DNA of 6,847 nucleotides. It comes from an uncultured Clostridia bacterium. Lineage in GTDB: Bacteria > Bacillota > Clostridia > Christensenellales > Aristaeellaceae. The notes below the pieces were generated by a model, which saw only the letters and a list, made by a program, of their open reading frames with translations, made no database searches and had not been told where the DNA came from. The stretch's first letter is position 1; every line of letters begins with the position of its first letter. Both the position numbers and the translations under genes were made by a program. Positions 1-6,018 of the stretch are shown one piece after another. Location of the stretch: positions 1 through 6,847 of the forward strand of contig CAMDVP010000162.1 in the NCBI GenBank assembly GCA_945877525.1. Direction: 5' to 3'.

Positions 1-41
1 CGCTTAATTCTAAAAATGTCTAACTTTTGGGGTTCACTTCA
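1..41. mobile_element. Terminal inverted repeat of an IS3-family (IS150-group) insertion sequence, partial
   Basis: Read on the minus strand from base 41, the sequence starts TGAAGTGAACCCC and continues AAAAGTTAGACA. This resembles the tips of IS150-group IS3 elements, which begin with TG, carry a CCCCAAAA(A)GTTAGACA core and end with CA on the other strand. The plus-strand end is ...CACTTCA, so I place the boundary with host DNA at 41/42. The AT-rich run inside it (2-20) contrasts with the GC-rich flank. The rest of the element lies to the left of the window. A plus-strand TAA at 4-6, just inside the repeat, could be the end of the transposase orfB, which would make this the right end, but that orientation is a guess. 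A target-site duplication cannot be checked because the other end is absent. The assignment rests on remembered consensus, not a search. Confidence 0.62.
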
Positions 42-426
42 ACCAAATGGAGTGAAAAAGGATGCCGGAAATCAGCTTGATGATGGCGTACAGCAGGCTG
101 ATGACCAGGCTGGCATACAGCGATACCTCTGCGCGGTAGGCCATGTCCTCATGGTAGCGCATGCTCCACGAGGAAGCCGAGATCCTCCGAGCAAGCGGAC
201 AATCCCGCAAATGAATGCGAATGCGGCGGAGCATGGCGGGCAGGCGCAGGCAGATGACAGCCGTTGCATAGGCGGTGGCGGCATAGCTGGCATAAGCCAG
301 CCAGGTGTTTTTCATCCCGTACGCAAAAACGATGATCAGCGCGGCAAAGCCCGGTATGGCGATCAGAAGCAACACCCATGCCGGTGGAACAAACAGCGTG
401 TAAAGCAGTTTTTTCAAACAGGCCAT
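34..426 (-). CDS. Small integral membrane protein, C-terminus apparently truncated by an IS element
   Basis: This frame encodes 130 residues. The ATG at 426 is chosen because AGGAGG lies seven bases upstream; the open frame continues further 5' but without protein-like character. Three hydrophobic segments are visible, at about residues 12-37, 41-61 and 100-122, separated by a basic stretch (RRIRIHLRD, about 68-75) likely to be cytoplasmic. It resembles, from memory, an uncharacterised Firmicutes membrane family in which a motif like SGI-x4-SVWFGA continues into more helices. Here the match stops at S-I-W and the last two codons plus TGA come from IS-like DNA at 34-41. I therefore think it is the N-terminal remnant of a longer protein. 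It lies 178 bases downstream of metH on the same strand with no clear terminator between them, so it may be co-transcribed. No function can be assigned. If the IS reading is wrong, it is simply a small three-helix protein. Confidence 0.7.
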   Translation of the reverse strand: MACLKKLLYTLFVPPAWVLLLIAIPGFAALIIVFAYGMKNTWLAYASYAATAYATAVICLRLPAMLRRIRIHLRDCPLARRISASSWSMRYHEDMAYRAEVSLYASLVISLLYAIIKLISGILFHSIWLK

Positions 427-430
427 CCGG

Positions 431-446
431 TTCCCTCCTGAGGGAA
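431..446 (-). promoter_or_regulatory. Inverted repeat containing the ribosome binding site of the membrane protein gene
   Basis: On the minus strand the sequence TTCCCTCAGGAGGGAA has 7-base arms that are complementary, and the AGGAGG Shine-Dalgarno motif sits inside it. The motif is seven bases from the ATG at 426 and decides that start. A stem of seven pairs with only two central bases cannot close fully, so at most a shorter six- or five-pair hairpin would form. It could reduce access to the binding site, or the symmetry may be accidental. Confidence 0.4.
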
Positions 447-604
447 TATGGTACGAAGCAGCGTTATAACGAGCGGAAAAGGCGTTCCCTTGTCGATAAT
501 AAGCAGAACCGCTTCCCGCGGAAAGGTCGCTGCCGCAATCGCCATGGCCTGAAAGCGGCTGCATCCTGCCACGGCTGTATAAACGGGGAAAGCGAGGGGC
601 CGTA

Positions 605-2962
605 TCAGGCGTTGCCCAGCAGTCGCCGGGCAGCCTCCACGGCAGCCCGCGCGTCCTTCGCGTAGGCATCCGCGCCGATGTGGCGGGCGTATTCCTCCGT
701 GACCACCGCGCCGCCCACGATAATCCGCGGCGGCTGCGGCAGGGCGCGAAGCAGGCGCACGGTGTCCTCCATGGCGGGGAGGGTGGTGGTCATCAGCGCG
801 GAAAGCCCCACCAGCGGAATGCGCTGCTCCGCTGCTGTCTGCGCGACGGTTTGGGGCGGCACATCCCGGCCCAGATCCAGCACGTCGAAGCCGTAATTTT
901 CCAGCACGGTTTTGACGATATTCTTGCCGATGTCGTGAATGTCGCCCTTCACCGTGGCGATCAGCATGCGAGGACCCTTTTCCGGGGGGCGGCCGCCAGC
1001 GTCCATGGCGCTGCGCAGCACCTCAAACACCCCCTGGGCCGCCTGGGCCGCGCTGAGCAGCTGGGGCAGGAACGCCCGGCCCGCTTCGTATTCCGCGCCC
1101 ACGCGGTCCAGCGCGGGGATGAGGCTTTCCTCTACCAGGGCCATGCCCTCGTGGTCGGGCAGCGCCTCCCGGGCCAGGCGCACCGCGTCGCCCCGAAGTC
1201 CGCGGAACACGGCTTCCTCCAGGGTAAGCCCCGGCACGGCGGCAGAAGCGGGGGCCGCCGCGGGCAGGGCCGCGAACCGCGCCACATAATCGGCGCACCC
1301 AGCATCCCGGCCGGACAGCACCCGGCAGGCGGAAAGCGCGTCCATCAGCTCCTTCTGGTTGGGGTTGAGGATGGGCAGGGACAGACCGCACTGCACCGCA
1401 CGGATGAGGAATGTCTGGGTCATCAGCAGGCGGTTGGGCAGGCCGAAGGAAATGTTGCTCACCCCCAGCACGGTTTGCAGATGCATTTCCTCCGTGACCG
1501 TGCGGACGGCACGAAGGGTTTCCTCCGCCTGCTCGGGCTGGGCGGAGGCCGTCAGGGTCAGGCAGTCGACCCACACATCCTCATCGGGAATGCCAAGGCT
1601 CCGCGCACGCTCCAGAATGAGCCTGGCGATGGTTACCCGCTGTTCGGCTGTTTTCGGCAGACCGGTTTCGTCCAGGGTCAGACCCACCACCGCCGCGCCG
1701 TAGCGCTTCACCAGAGGCAGGATGGCCTGCAGCGACTTTTCCTCACCGCTGACAGAGTTGACCGCTGCCTTGCCGTTATAGACCCGCAGGGCTGCGTCAA
1801 GGGCGACAGGGTTGGTGGAGTCCAGCTGCAGCGGCAGATCGATGGCGGCCTGCAGTGCCTTGACCACCCGGGGCAGCATGACTGCCTCGTCCACGCCGGG
1901 ATAGCCCACATTTACATCCAGAATGTCCGCGCCCGCGTCCATCTGGGCGATGGCCACATCGACAATATAGTCCATGTCGCCGGCAAGCAGGGCCTGCTGG
2001 AGGCGCTTTTTGCCTGTGGGGTTGATGCGCTCGCCAATCACCCGCACGCCGTCGATGCACACCACCCGGGTGGGGGTGCACAGATAGCTGCCCGCTTCAT
2101 GGCGGCGGGTAGGGCAGGGGAGATCCGCCGTGGCCTTCCGCAGGGCGCGGATGTAGTCGGGGCTTGTGCCGCAGCAGCCGCCCAGCAGCGTTGCGCCCAG
2201 CTGCACCATCTCCCGCATGGCGGAGGCAAACTCCTCCGGTGACAGGCTGTAATGCCCGTCCACCGGGTCGGGCAGACCTGCGTTGGGCTTGACAATCACC
2301 GGCAGCCGGGTGGTCCGGCAGACCTCCTGCACCACGGGCAGCAGCCTGTCCGGGCCCAGGGAACAGTTTACGCCCACCGCGTCGGCTCCAAGGCCCTCCA
2401 GGGTACGGGCCATGGCCTCAGCCGTGCAGCCGGTGAAGGTGCGGCCTGTTTCGTCAAAGCTCATGGTCACGAAGGCGGGAAGGGCTGTGTTTTCCTTGAC
2501 GGCCAGCAGCGCGGCCCGGGCCTCGTACAGGTCGGTCATGGTTTCGATGGCAACCAGATCGGCCCCGGCGGCTTCACCCGCCCTGGCCATTTCGACAAAA
2601 AGGTTGTAGGCATCCTCAAAGCGCAGGGTTCCAAGCGGCTCCAGCAGCTCGCCCAGGGGGCCCATGTCCAGGGCCACCAGAGCGGCGTCTCCTGCTGCGC
2701 TGCGGGCTACGCCTACTGCGGCGGCAATAACCTCCTCCACGGTGTGGCCCGTCCCGGCCAGCTTGAGGGCGTTGGCCCCGAAGGTGTTGGCATAAATCAC
2801 CTGACTGCCCGCGTCCACATAGGCCCGGTGGATGCCGCATATCCAGTCGGGGTGGGTCAGGCAGAGCAGCTCCGGTCTCTCGCCCGGCTGCAGCCCCTTT
2901 CCCTGCAGCATGGTGCCCATGGCACCGTCCAGATACATGATCCTCTGTCCGTCAAGCGTCAC
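605..2962 (-). CDS. metH: Cobalamin-dependent methionine synthase, catalytic protein without activation domain
   Basis: This 785-residue protein transfers the methyl group of 5-methyltetrahydrofolate to homocysteine through cob(I)alamin in the cytoplasm. Residues about 8-275 form the homocysteine methyltransferase barrel, with the zinc ligands C200 (GVNCSLGP) and C263-C264 (GGCCGTSP). Residues about 305-560 form the pterin-binding barrel (GERINPTGKK at 310, DVNVGYPG at 349, NISFGLPNR at 503). A helical cobalamin cap lies at about 575-650. The Rossmann cobalamin domain (about 664-785) has D674-I-H676-D-I-G679, where H676 is the cobalt ligand, plus S721 and GGAVVTEEY. The protein ends there, whereas E. 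coli MetH (about 1,227 residues) continues into an activation domain; that activity is supplied by the upstream gene. The start is GTG at 2962, overlapping the upstream stop by 11 bases, with GGGAGG nine to ten bases before it. An ATG at 2938 is the alternative but has poor ribosome-binding spacing. Confidence 0.95.
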   Translation of the reverse strand: MTLDGQRIMYLDGAMGTMLQGKGLQPGERPELLCLTHPDWICGIHRAYVDAGSQVIYANTFGANALKLAGTGHTVEEVIAAAVGVARSAAGDAALVALDMGPLGELLEPLGTLRFEDAYNLFVEMARAGEAAGADLVAIETMTDLYEARAALLAVKENTALPAFVTMSFDETGRTFTGCTAEAMARTLEGLGADAVGVNCSLGPDRLLPVVQEVCRTTRLPVIVKPNAGLPDPVDGHYSLSPEEFASAMREMVQLGATLLGGCCGTSPDYIRALRKATADLPCPTRRHEAGSYLCTPTRVVCIDGVRVIGERINPTGKKRLQQALLAGDMDYIVDVAIAQMDAGADILDVNVGYPGVDEAVMLPRVVKALQAAIDLPLQLDSTNPVALDAALRVYNGKAAVNSVSGEEKSLQAILPLVKRYGAAVVGLTLDETGLPKTAEQRVTIARLILERARSLGIPDEDVWVDCLTLTASAQPEQAEETLRAVRTVTEEMHLQTVLGVSNISFGLPNRLLMTQTFLIRAVQCGLSLPILNPNQKELMDALSACRVLSGRDAGCADYVARFAALPAAAPASAAVPGLTLEEAVFRGLRGDAVRLAREALPDHEGMALVEESLIPALDRVGAEYEAGRAFLPQLLSAAQAAQGVFEVLRSAMDAGGRPPEKGPRMLIATVKGDIHDIGKNIVKTVLENYGFDVLDLGRDVPPQTVAQTAAEQRIPLVGLSALMTTTLPAMEDTVRLLRALPQPPRIIVGGAVVTEEYARHIGADAYAKDARAAVEAARRLLGNA

Positions 2963-3605
2963 AGCAGGATCCCTCCCTTCGCATGGTGCATTGACTGCGC
3001 AGCGCGCAGTAGGCGCAGCCGCGGATGCGCGCCCTTTGCGGCGCTGCGGCCAGGCCGATGACGGCGGAAACCGTCTTTTGCGGATTCATCAGATAGCTCT
3101 CCGTCACATATACGCCCAGGGAGACGCCCCCTGCCGCGCGGCACAGGGCTGGCTGCACGCTCAGGGGCAGGTCGCCGTACCCGGGGCTGAATCGATCGGT
3201 CAGGTACAGGTCGGGAAACCTGGCGGCAATTTCCTCCTGGGCGCGGTCGCAGCCCTGCTCCACCAGGGCGCTGCCGCAGCTATCTGCCAGGGCAGCCAGG
3301 GCCATATCCCGCTTTTGCAGGCCACGCAGCCAGCTGTCGTAGGTCAGCCCCAGGGTGCACAGCAGCAGCACGGCCCGGGAGCATTCCGCCAGCATGCGCC
3401 CCGCGGTGTTTCCGGGAAGCACCAGCCCGGCCCCGGGCAGCGCGACGCCATCGGGCGTATGGATCAGATCAAACACGGCATAGCGCCAGCGGGGTGCGCC
3501 ATGGGCTGCAGCCAACTGCGCTGCCTCCTGCGCCCGGCGGCGCAGAGCCTCATCCGCGCCGGAAGCACCCAGATACCGCAGCGCTTCCTCCACAATTCGA
3601 TCCAC
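2952..3605 (-). CDS. Stand-alone methionine synthase reactivation (MetH activation-domain) protein
   Basis: This 217-residue protein matches the AdoMet-binding activation domain found at the C-terminus of long MetH proteins. That domain remethylates oxidised cob(II)alamin using S-adenosylmethionine and an electron donor. The key signature is RFSPGYGDLPL at 138-148, followed by the conserved-looking segment MNPQKTVSAVIG at 173-184. The tail has a cysteine cluster (C197, C200, C206, C214, C215) absent from the E. coli domain, as far as I recall. The start is GTG at 3605, with AGGGGGG six bases upstream. It is the first gene of the unit and overlaps metH by 11 bases, which suggests translational coupling and a physical partnership with a MetH that lacks this domain. 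The leader is only about 20 bases, too short for a cobalamin or SAM riboswitch. Stand-alone forms are known in Firmicutes and Thermotoga. Confidence 0.9.
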   Translation of the reverse strand: MDRIVEEALRYLGASGADEALRRRAQEAAQLAAAHGAPRWRYAVFDLIHTPDGVALPGAGLVLPGNTAGRMLAECSRAVLLLCTLGLTYDSWLRGLQKRDMALAALADSCGSALVEQGCDRAQEEIAARFPDLYLTDRFSPGYGDLPLSVQPALCRAAGGVSLGVYVTESYLMNPQKTVSAVIGLAAAPQRARIRGCAYCALRSQCTMRREGSCCDA

Positions 3606-3631
3606 GACAAGCCCCCCTTTCGCTCACTGCC

Positions 3632-3661
3632 ATTATAGCATGCCGGACGGCCCCGTGTACA
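3632..3661 (-). promoter_or_regulatory. Sigma-A-type promoter of the methionine synthase unit
   Basis: On the minus strand a perfect TATAAT (3632-3637) is preceded by TGC, making an extended -10 (TGCTATAAT). A weak -35, TGTACA (3656-3661), matches four of six consensus bases at 18-base spacing. Transcription should begin near 3625, about 20 bases before the GTG. The extended -10 probably compensates for the poor -35. Confidence 0.7.
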
Positions 3662-3673
3662 GAAGCCGCCGGT

Positions 3674-3723
3674 TTTTCCGCTGCACTGAATCTTGCGGGA
3701 AACGGTTGCCTCGGAGCGGAAAA
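3674..3723. promoter_or_regulatory. Inverted repeat cluster between the divergent promoters, possible operator
   Basis: TTTTCCGCT at 3674-3682 and AGCGGAAAA at 3715-3723 are perfect 9-base inverted repeats 32 bases apart. A third related copy, GCGGGAAA at 3695-3702, matches the inverse of the first in seven of eight positions. The set lies between the two divergent promoters, its right arm within the spacer of the plus-strand promoter. This arrangement could bind a dimeric regulator of either gene set. No regulator gene is in the window, and no known motif was matched. Confidence 0.3.
3697..3710 (+). promoter_or_regulatory. LacI-family / CcpA cre-like operator over the xylosidase -35 box
   Basis: GGGAAACGGTTGCC fits the Firmicutes catabolite-responsive element pattern TGNAANCGNTTNCA at every fixed position except the two outermost. 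It has the central CG and flanking AA/TT typical of LacI-family operators, and five of seven base pairs are palindromic. It overlaps the -35 box (3706-3711), so a bound repressor would block polymerase. Repression by CcpA or by a local xylose/oligosaccharide LacI-type repressor is inferred from position and motif only. Confidence 0.45.
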
Positions 3724-3734
3724 CATGCTATACT
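3706..3734 (+). promoter_or_regulatory. Sigma-A-type promoter of the beta-xylosidase gene
   Basis: TTGCCT (3706-3711) and TATACT (3729-3734) are separated by the ideal 17 bases. Transcription should start near 3741, giving a leader of about 76 bases before the ATG at 3817. That leader has two small GC hairpins: CCGGC/GCCGG at 3745-3759 and GCCGC/GCGGC at 3776-3790. The second lies just before the AAAGGAGAG ribosome binding site (3798-3806). They are too small to be called a riboswitch. Confidence 0.75.
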
Positions 3735-3816
3735 GAATACATACCCGGCTTGCAGCCGGCACAGCGCGAAGAAAAGCCGCCCATTGCGGCGGCATACAAA
3801 GGAGAGAAACGCGATT

Positions 3817-5808
3817 ATGGTGATTTATGTCAACGCCAATGCGCCCAAGGACGGCAACGGCAGCAGGGAAATGCCCTTCCGCCATATTGACGACGCGGCC
3901 CGCGTGGCCGTGGCCGGAGACGAGATTCTGGTGGCCCCCGGCATCTACCGGGAATATGTGAACCCCCGCAACGCAGGCACCGAGGACAAGCGCATTGTCT
4001 ACCGTTCTGAGAAGCCCCTGGGCGCGGTGATCACCGGTGCGGAGCCTCTTACCGGCTGGACGCACTACCAGGGCAATGTGTGGACGAACCGCGTGAACAA
4101 CGGCGTGTTCGGCGCGTACAACCCCTACACCACCTTCGTCTGCGGCGACTGGTACTTCGCGCCCACGGTGCGCCACACCGGCAGCGTGTACCTCAATGAC
4201 CGCATGATGTATGAAACGGTGACTCTGGAGGAATGCCTGGCAGGGGAGAAGGATCCCTGCGCCTGGAACGCCGAGGAATCCACCTACAAGTGGTACACCG
4301 AGCAGGACGGCGACGATACCGTGCTCTATGCCAACTTCCAGGGCAAGGATCCCAATGCCGAGAAGGTCGAGATTGCGGTGCGGCGCAACTGCTTCATGCC
4401 CGACAAGACCGGCGTGGGCTATATCACCGTCAGCGGCTTCGACATCAACAAGGCCGCCACCACCTGGGCGCCCCCCGCCGCCTATCAGGACGGCATGATC
4501 GGCCCGCACTGGAGCCGCGGCTGGATCATCGAGGACTGCGAGATCAGCAACAGCAAGTGCTGCGGCATTTCCCTGGGCAAGTACCGCGATCCCGAAAACG
4601 ACATGTATTTCTACACCAAGCATGTGAAGAGTCCCACCCAGATGGAGCGCGACGCGGTGTGCCGTGGCCAGTATCACGGATGGCTGAAGGAAAACGTGGG
4701 CAGCCACATCATCCGCCGCTGCCATATCCATCATTGCGAGCAGACGGGTATTGTGGGCCGCATGGGCGGCGTGTTCTCCACCATTGAGGACTGCCACATC
4801 CACCACATCTGCAATTCCCAGCAGCTGGGCGGCGCGGAAACCGCCGGCATCAAGCTGCATGCCGCCATCGACGTGACCATCCGCCGCAACCATATCCACA
4901 ACTGCATCATGGGCGTGTGGTGCGACTGGCAGGCCCAGGGCGCCCGTATCACCCAGAACCTGATGTACCAGAACCAGCGCCCCGAGGGCGTGGCGCAGGC
5001 CAAGGGCGCCATGTTCAACACGGACGTGTTCATCGAGGTGGGTCACGGCCCCACGCTGATTGACAACAACCTGCTTCTGTCGAAGGTGTCCGTGAACATC
5101 CCCAGCGAGGGCATTGCCTGCGTGCACAACCTGATTCTGGGCGGCTTCAGCCAGATCAACTCCGGCGTGGACAGCGTGGTCAACGGCCAGCGCGAGCCCC
5201 GCTACACCCCCTACCACATCCGCCACCGCACCGAGGTAGCCGGCTTCATGACCATCCTCCACGGGGATGACAGGGTGTACAACAACATCTTTGTCCAGCA
5301 GTATCCCAAGGCCGAGCCGGCCAGAAAGCCCAGCGACTGCGACAACGATGCGACAGGCACCGCTGCCTTCGACATTTTCCCCACCTATGACGAGTGGATT
5401 GCCAACTTCATGATGGATCGTGAGCCCGACATGGGCGCTCTGGCGGCTTACCACTTCGGCCATCTGCCTGTGTGGGTGGAGGGCAACGCCTACTTCAACG
5501 GCGCGACGGTATGCAAGCACGAAAAGCACAACCTGCGAGATGAATCCGGCGAAGCCTATGTGAAGCTGGAGGAGAAGGACGGCCATGTCTATGTGCGCAC
5601 CAATGTGTACGACATGATGAAGGACTTCACCGACGGGGTGATCAACAGCGATATCCTGGGCTGCGCCTTCGAGCCCGAGCAGCGCTTTGAAAATCCCGAC
5701 GGGTCGGAGATCATCTTCGACAGGGACTACTTTGGCGACCATCGCGGCCTGGCGGTGCTTCCCGGCCCCTTCGCGGGCAAGAACGCCCTGGACAAGGCGG
5801 TGTGGTAA
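3817..5808 (+). CDS. GH120-type beta-xylosidase, right-handed parallel beta-helix glycosidase
   Basis: This 663-residue protein most resembles GH120 beta-xylosidase XylC of Thermoanaerobacterium saccharolyticum, which releases xylose from xylo-oligosaccharides. Shared stretches, from memory, include the N-terminal YVNANAPKDGNGS-x-PF segment, VYLN near 124, YANFQGKDPN (171-180), WSRGWIIED (232-240), GSHIIRRC (295-302), AGIKLHAAIDV (343-353), EVAGF (473-477) and the final KAVW. The XylC nucleophile Asp382 corresponds to D370 (VWCDW), the acid/base Glu405 to E407 (FIEVGHGP), and Glu353 to E341. Repeated short beta-strand motifs such as CHIHH and RNHIHN fit a beta-helix. There is no signal peptide, so it should act in the cytoplasm on imported oligosaccharides. 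The ATG at 3817 is chosen because AAAGGAGAG precedes it by about ten bases and because homology begins there; the open frame extends upstream to 3640 without support. It has its own promoter and terminator and no transporter or xylanase nearby. The substrate is inferred; a related pentoside is possible. Confidence 0.88.
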   Translation: MVIYVNANAPKDGNGSREMPFRHIDDAARVAVAGDEILVAPGIYREYVNPRNAGTEDKRIVYRSEKPLGAVITGAEPLTGWTHYQGNVWTNRVNNGVFGAYNPYTTFVCGDWYFAPTVRHTGSVYLNDRMMYETVTLEECLAGEKDPCAWNAEESTYKWYTEQDGDDTVLYANFQGKDPNAEKVEIAVRRNCFMPDKTGVGYITVSGFDINKAATTWAPPAAYQDGMIGPHWSRGWIIEDCEISNSKCCGISLGKYRDPENDMYFYTKHVKSPTQMERDAVCRGQYHGWLKENVGSHIIRRCHIHHCEQTGIVGRMGGVFSTIEDCHIHHICNSQQLGGAETAGIKLHAAIDVTIRRNHIHNCIMGVWCDWQAQGARITQNLMYQNQRPEGVAQAKGAMFNTDVFIEVGHGPTLIDNNLLLSKVSVNIPSEGIACVHNLILGGFSQINSGVDSVVNGQREPRYTPYHIRHRTEVAGFMTILHGDDRVYNNIFVQQYPKAEPARKPSDCDNDATGTAAFDIFPTYDEWIANFMMDREPDMGALAAYHFGHLPVWVEGNAYFNGATVCKHEKHNLRDESGEAYVKLEEKDGHVYVRTNVYDMMKDFTDGVINSDILGCAFEPEQRFENPDGSEIIFDRDYFGDHRGLAVLPGPFAGKNALDKAVW

Positions 5809-5865
5809 GCTGAAGGAAGAAAGGCTCTCTCTGCCCGGCGCAAGCTGATGGAGGGCAGCCAATGC

Positions 5866-5914
5866 AAGCGGCTATGCCTTGAAGAAATACTTCAGGAGCA
5901 TAGCCGCTTTTTAT
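5866..5914 (+). terminator. Intrinsic terminator of the beta-xylosidase gene
   Basis: AAGCGGCTATGC (5866-5877) pairs perfectly with GCATAGCCGCTT (5898-5909). The stem continues inward with seven pairs, one of them G-U, between 5878-5884 and 5890-5896, leaving a 5-base loop and one bulged A. Five T residues follow at 5908-5912. The hairpin begins about 57 bases after the stop codon. Confidence 0.88.
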
Positions 5915-5968
5915 CTTCTTTCACTCATTTGGGCGGAAGAAAGGAAATGATCGTTACATTGTCCCGGT

Positions 5969-6007
5969 AAAAAGAGGGAGACAGCCTTGTTTCAGACTGT
6001 CTCCCTC
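5969..6007 (-). terminator. Intrinsic terminator of the right-hand minus-strand gene
   Basis: GAGGGAGACAG (5974-5984) pairs perfectly with CTGTCTCCCTC (5997-6007) around a 12-base loop. On the minus strand the stem is followed by TTTTT (plus-strand A run 5969-5973). It starts 11 bases after the stop codon of the gene at 6019. It faces the xylosidase terminator, so transcription is insulated on both sides of this convergent gap. Confidence 0.85.
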
Positions 6008-6018
6008 GGTTGTTCGGA

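Noticed and set aside
16..441. Plus-strand open frame of 141 codons starting in the IS end
   Set aside because: It lies opposite the membrane protein gene, which has three clear hydrophobic segments and a perfect ribosome binding site; the plus-strand product looks like a shadow.
414..545. Possible 43-residue hydrophobic small protein on the minus strand between metH and the membrane gene
   Set aside because: The frame has an ATG at 545 and some hydrophobic stretches, but there is no convincing ribosome binding site and it runs over the start of the next gene. It may be chance; conservation in relatives would be needed to accept it.
427..604. Search for a terminator or promoter between metH and the membrane gene
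   Set aside because: Short symmetric pieces such as TTCCCGCGGAA (about 514-524) have no T run, and a TTATAA near 464 lacks a good -35 partner, so neither is called.
680..2242. Open frame of 520 codons on the plus strand, antisense to metH
   Set aside because: It is rich in G, Q, H and R with no family resemblance and lies entirely opposite well-supported MetH domains.
2252..3638. Two plus-strand open frames of about 270 codons opposite metH and the reactivator
   Set aside because: They show low-complexity shadow composition and no ribosome binding site, while the opposite strand carries strong family motifs.
3745..3790. Riboswitch or attenuator in the xylosidase leader
   Set aside because: Two 5-pair hairpins are present, but there is no larger fold, no conserved aptamer sequence that I recognise and no T run for an attenuator.
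3550..5862. Open frame of 770 codons on the minus strand, antisense to the GH120 gene
   Set aside because: The product is dominated by H, V, A and G in a pattern typical of the reverse complement of GC-rich codons, has no recognisable domain, and overlaps a clearly conserved enzyme along its whole length.
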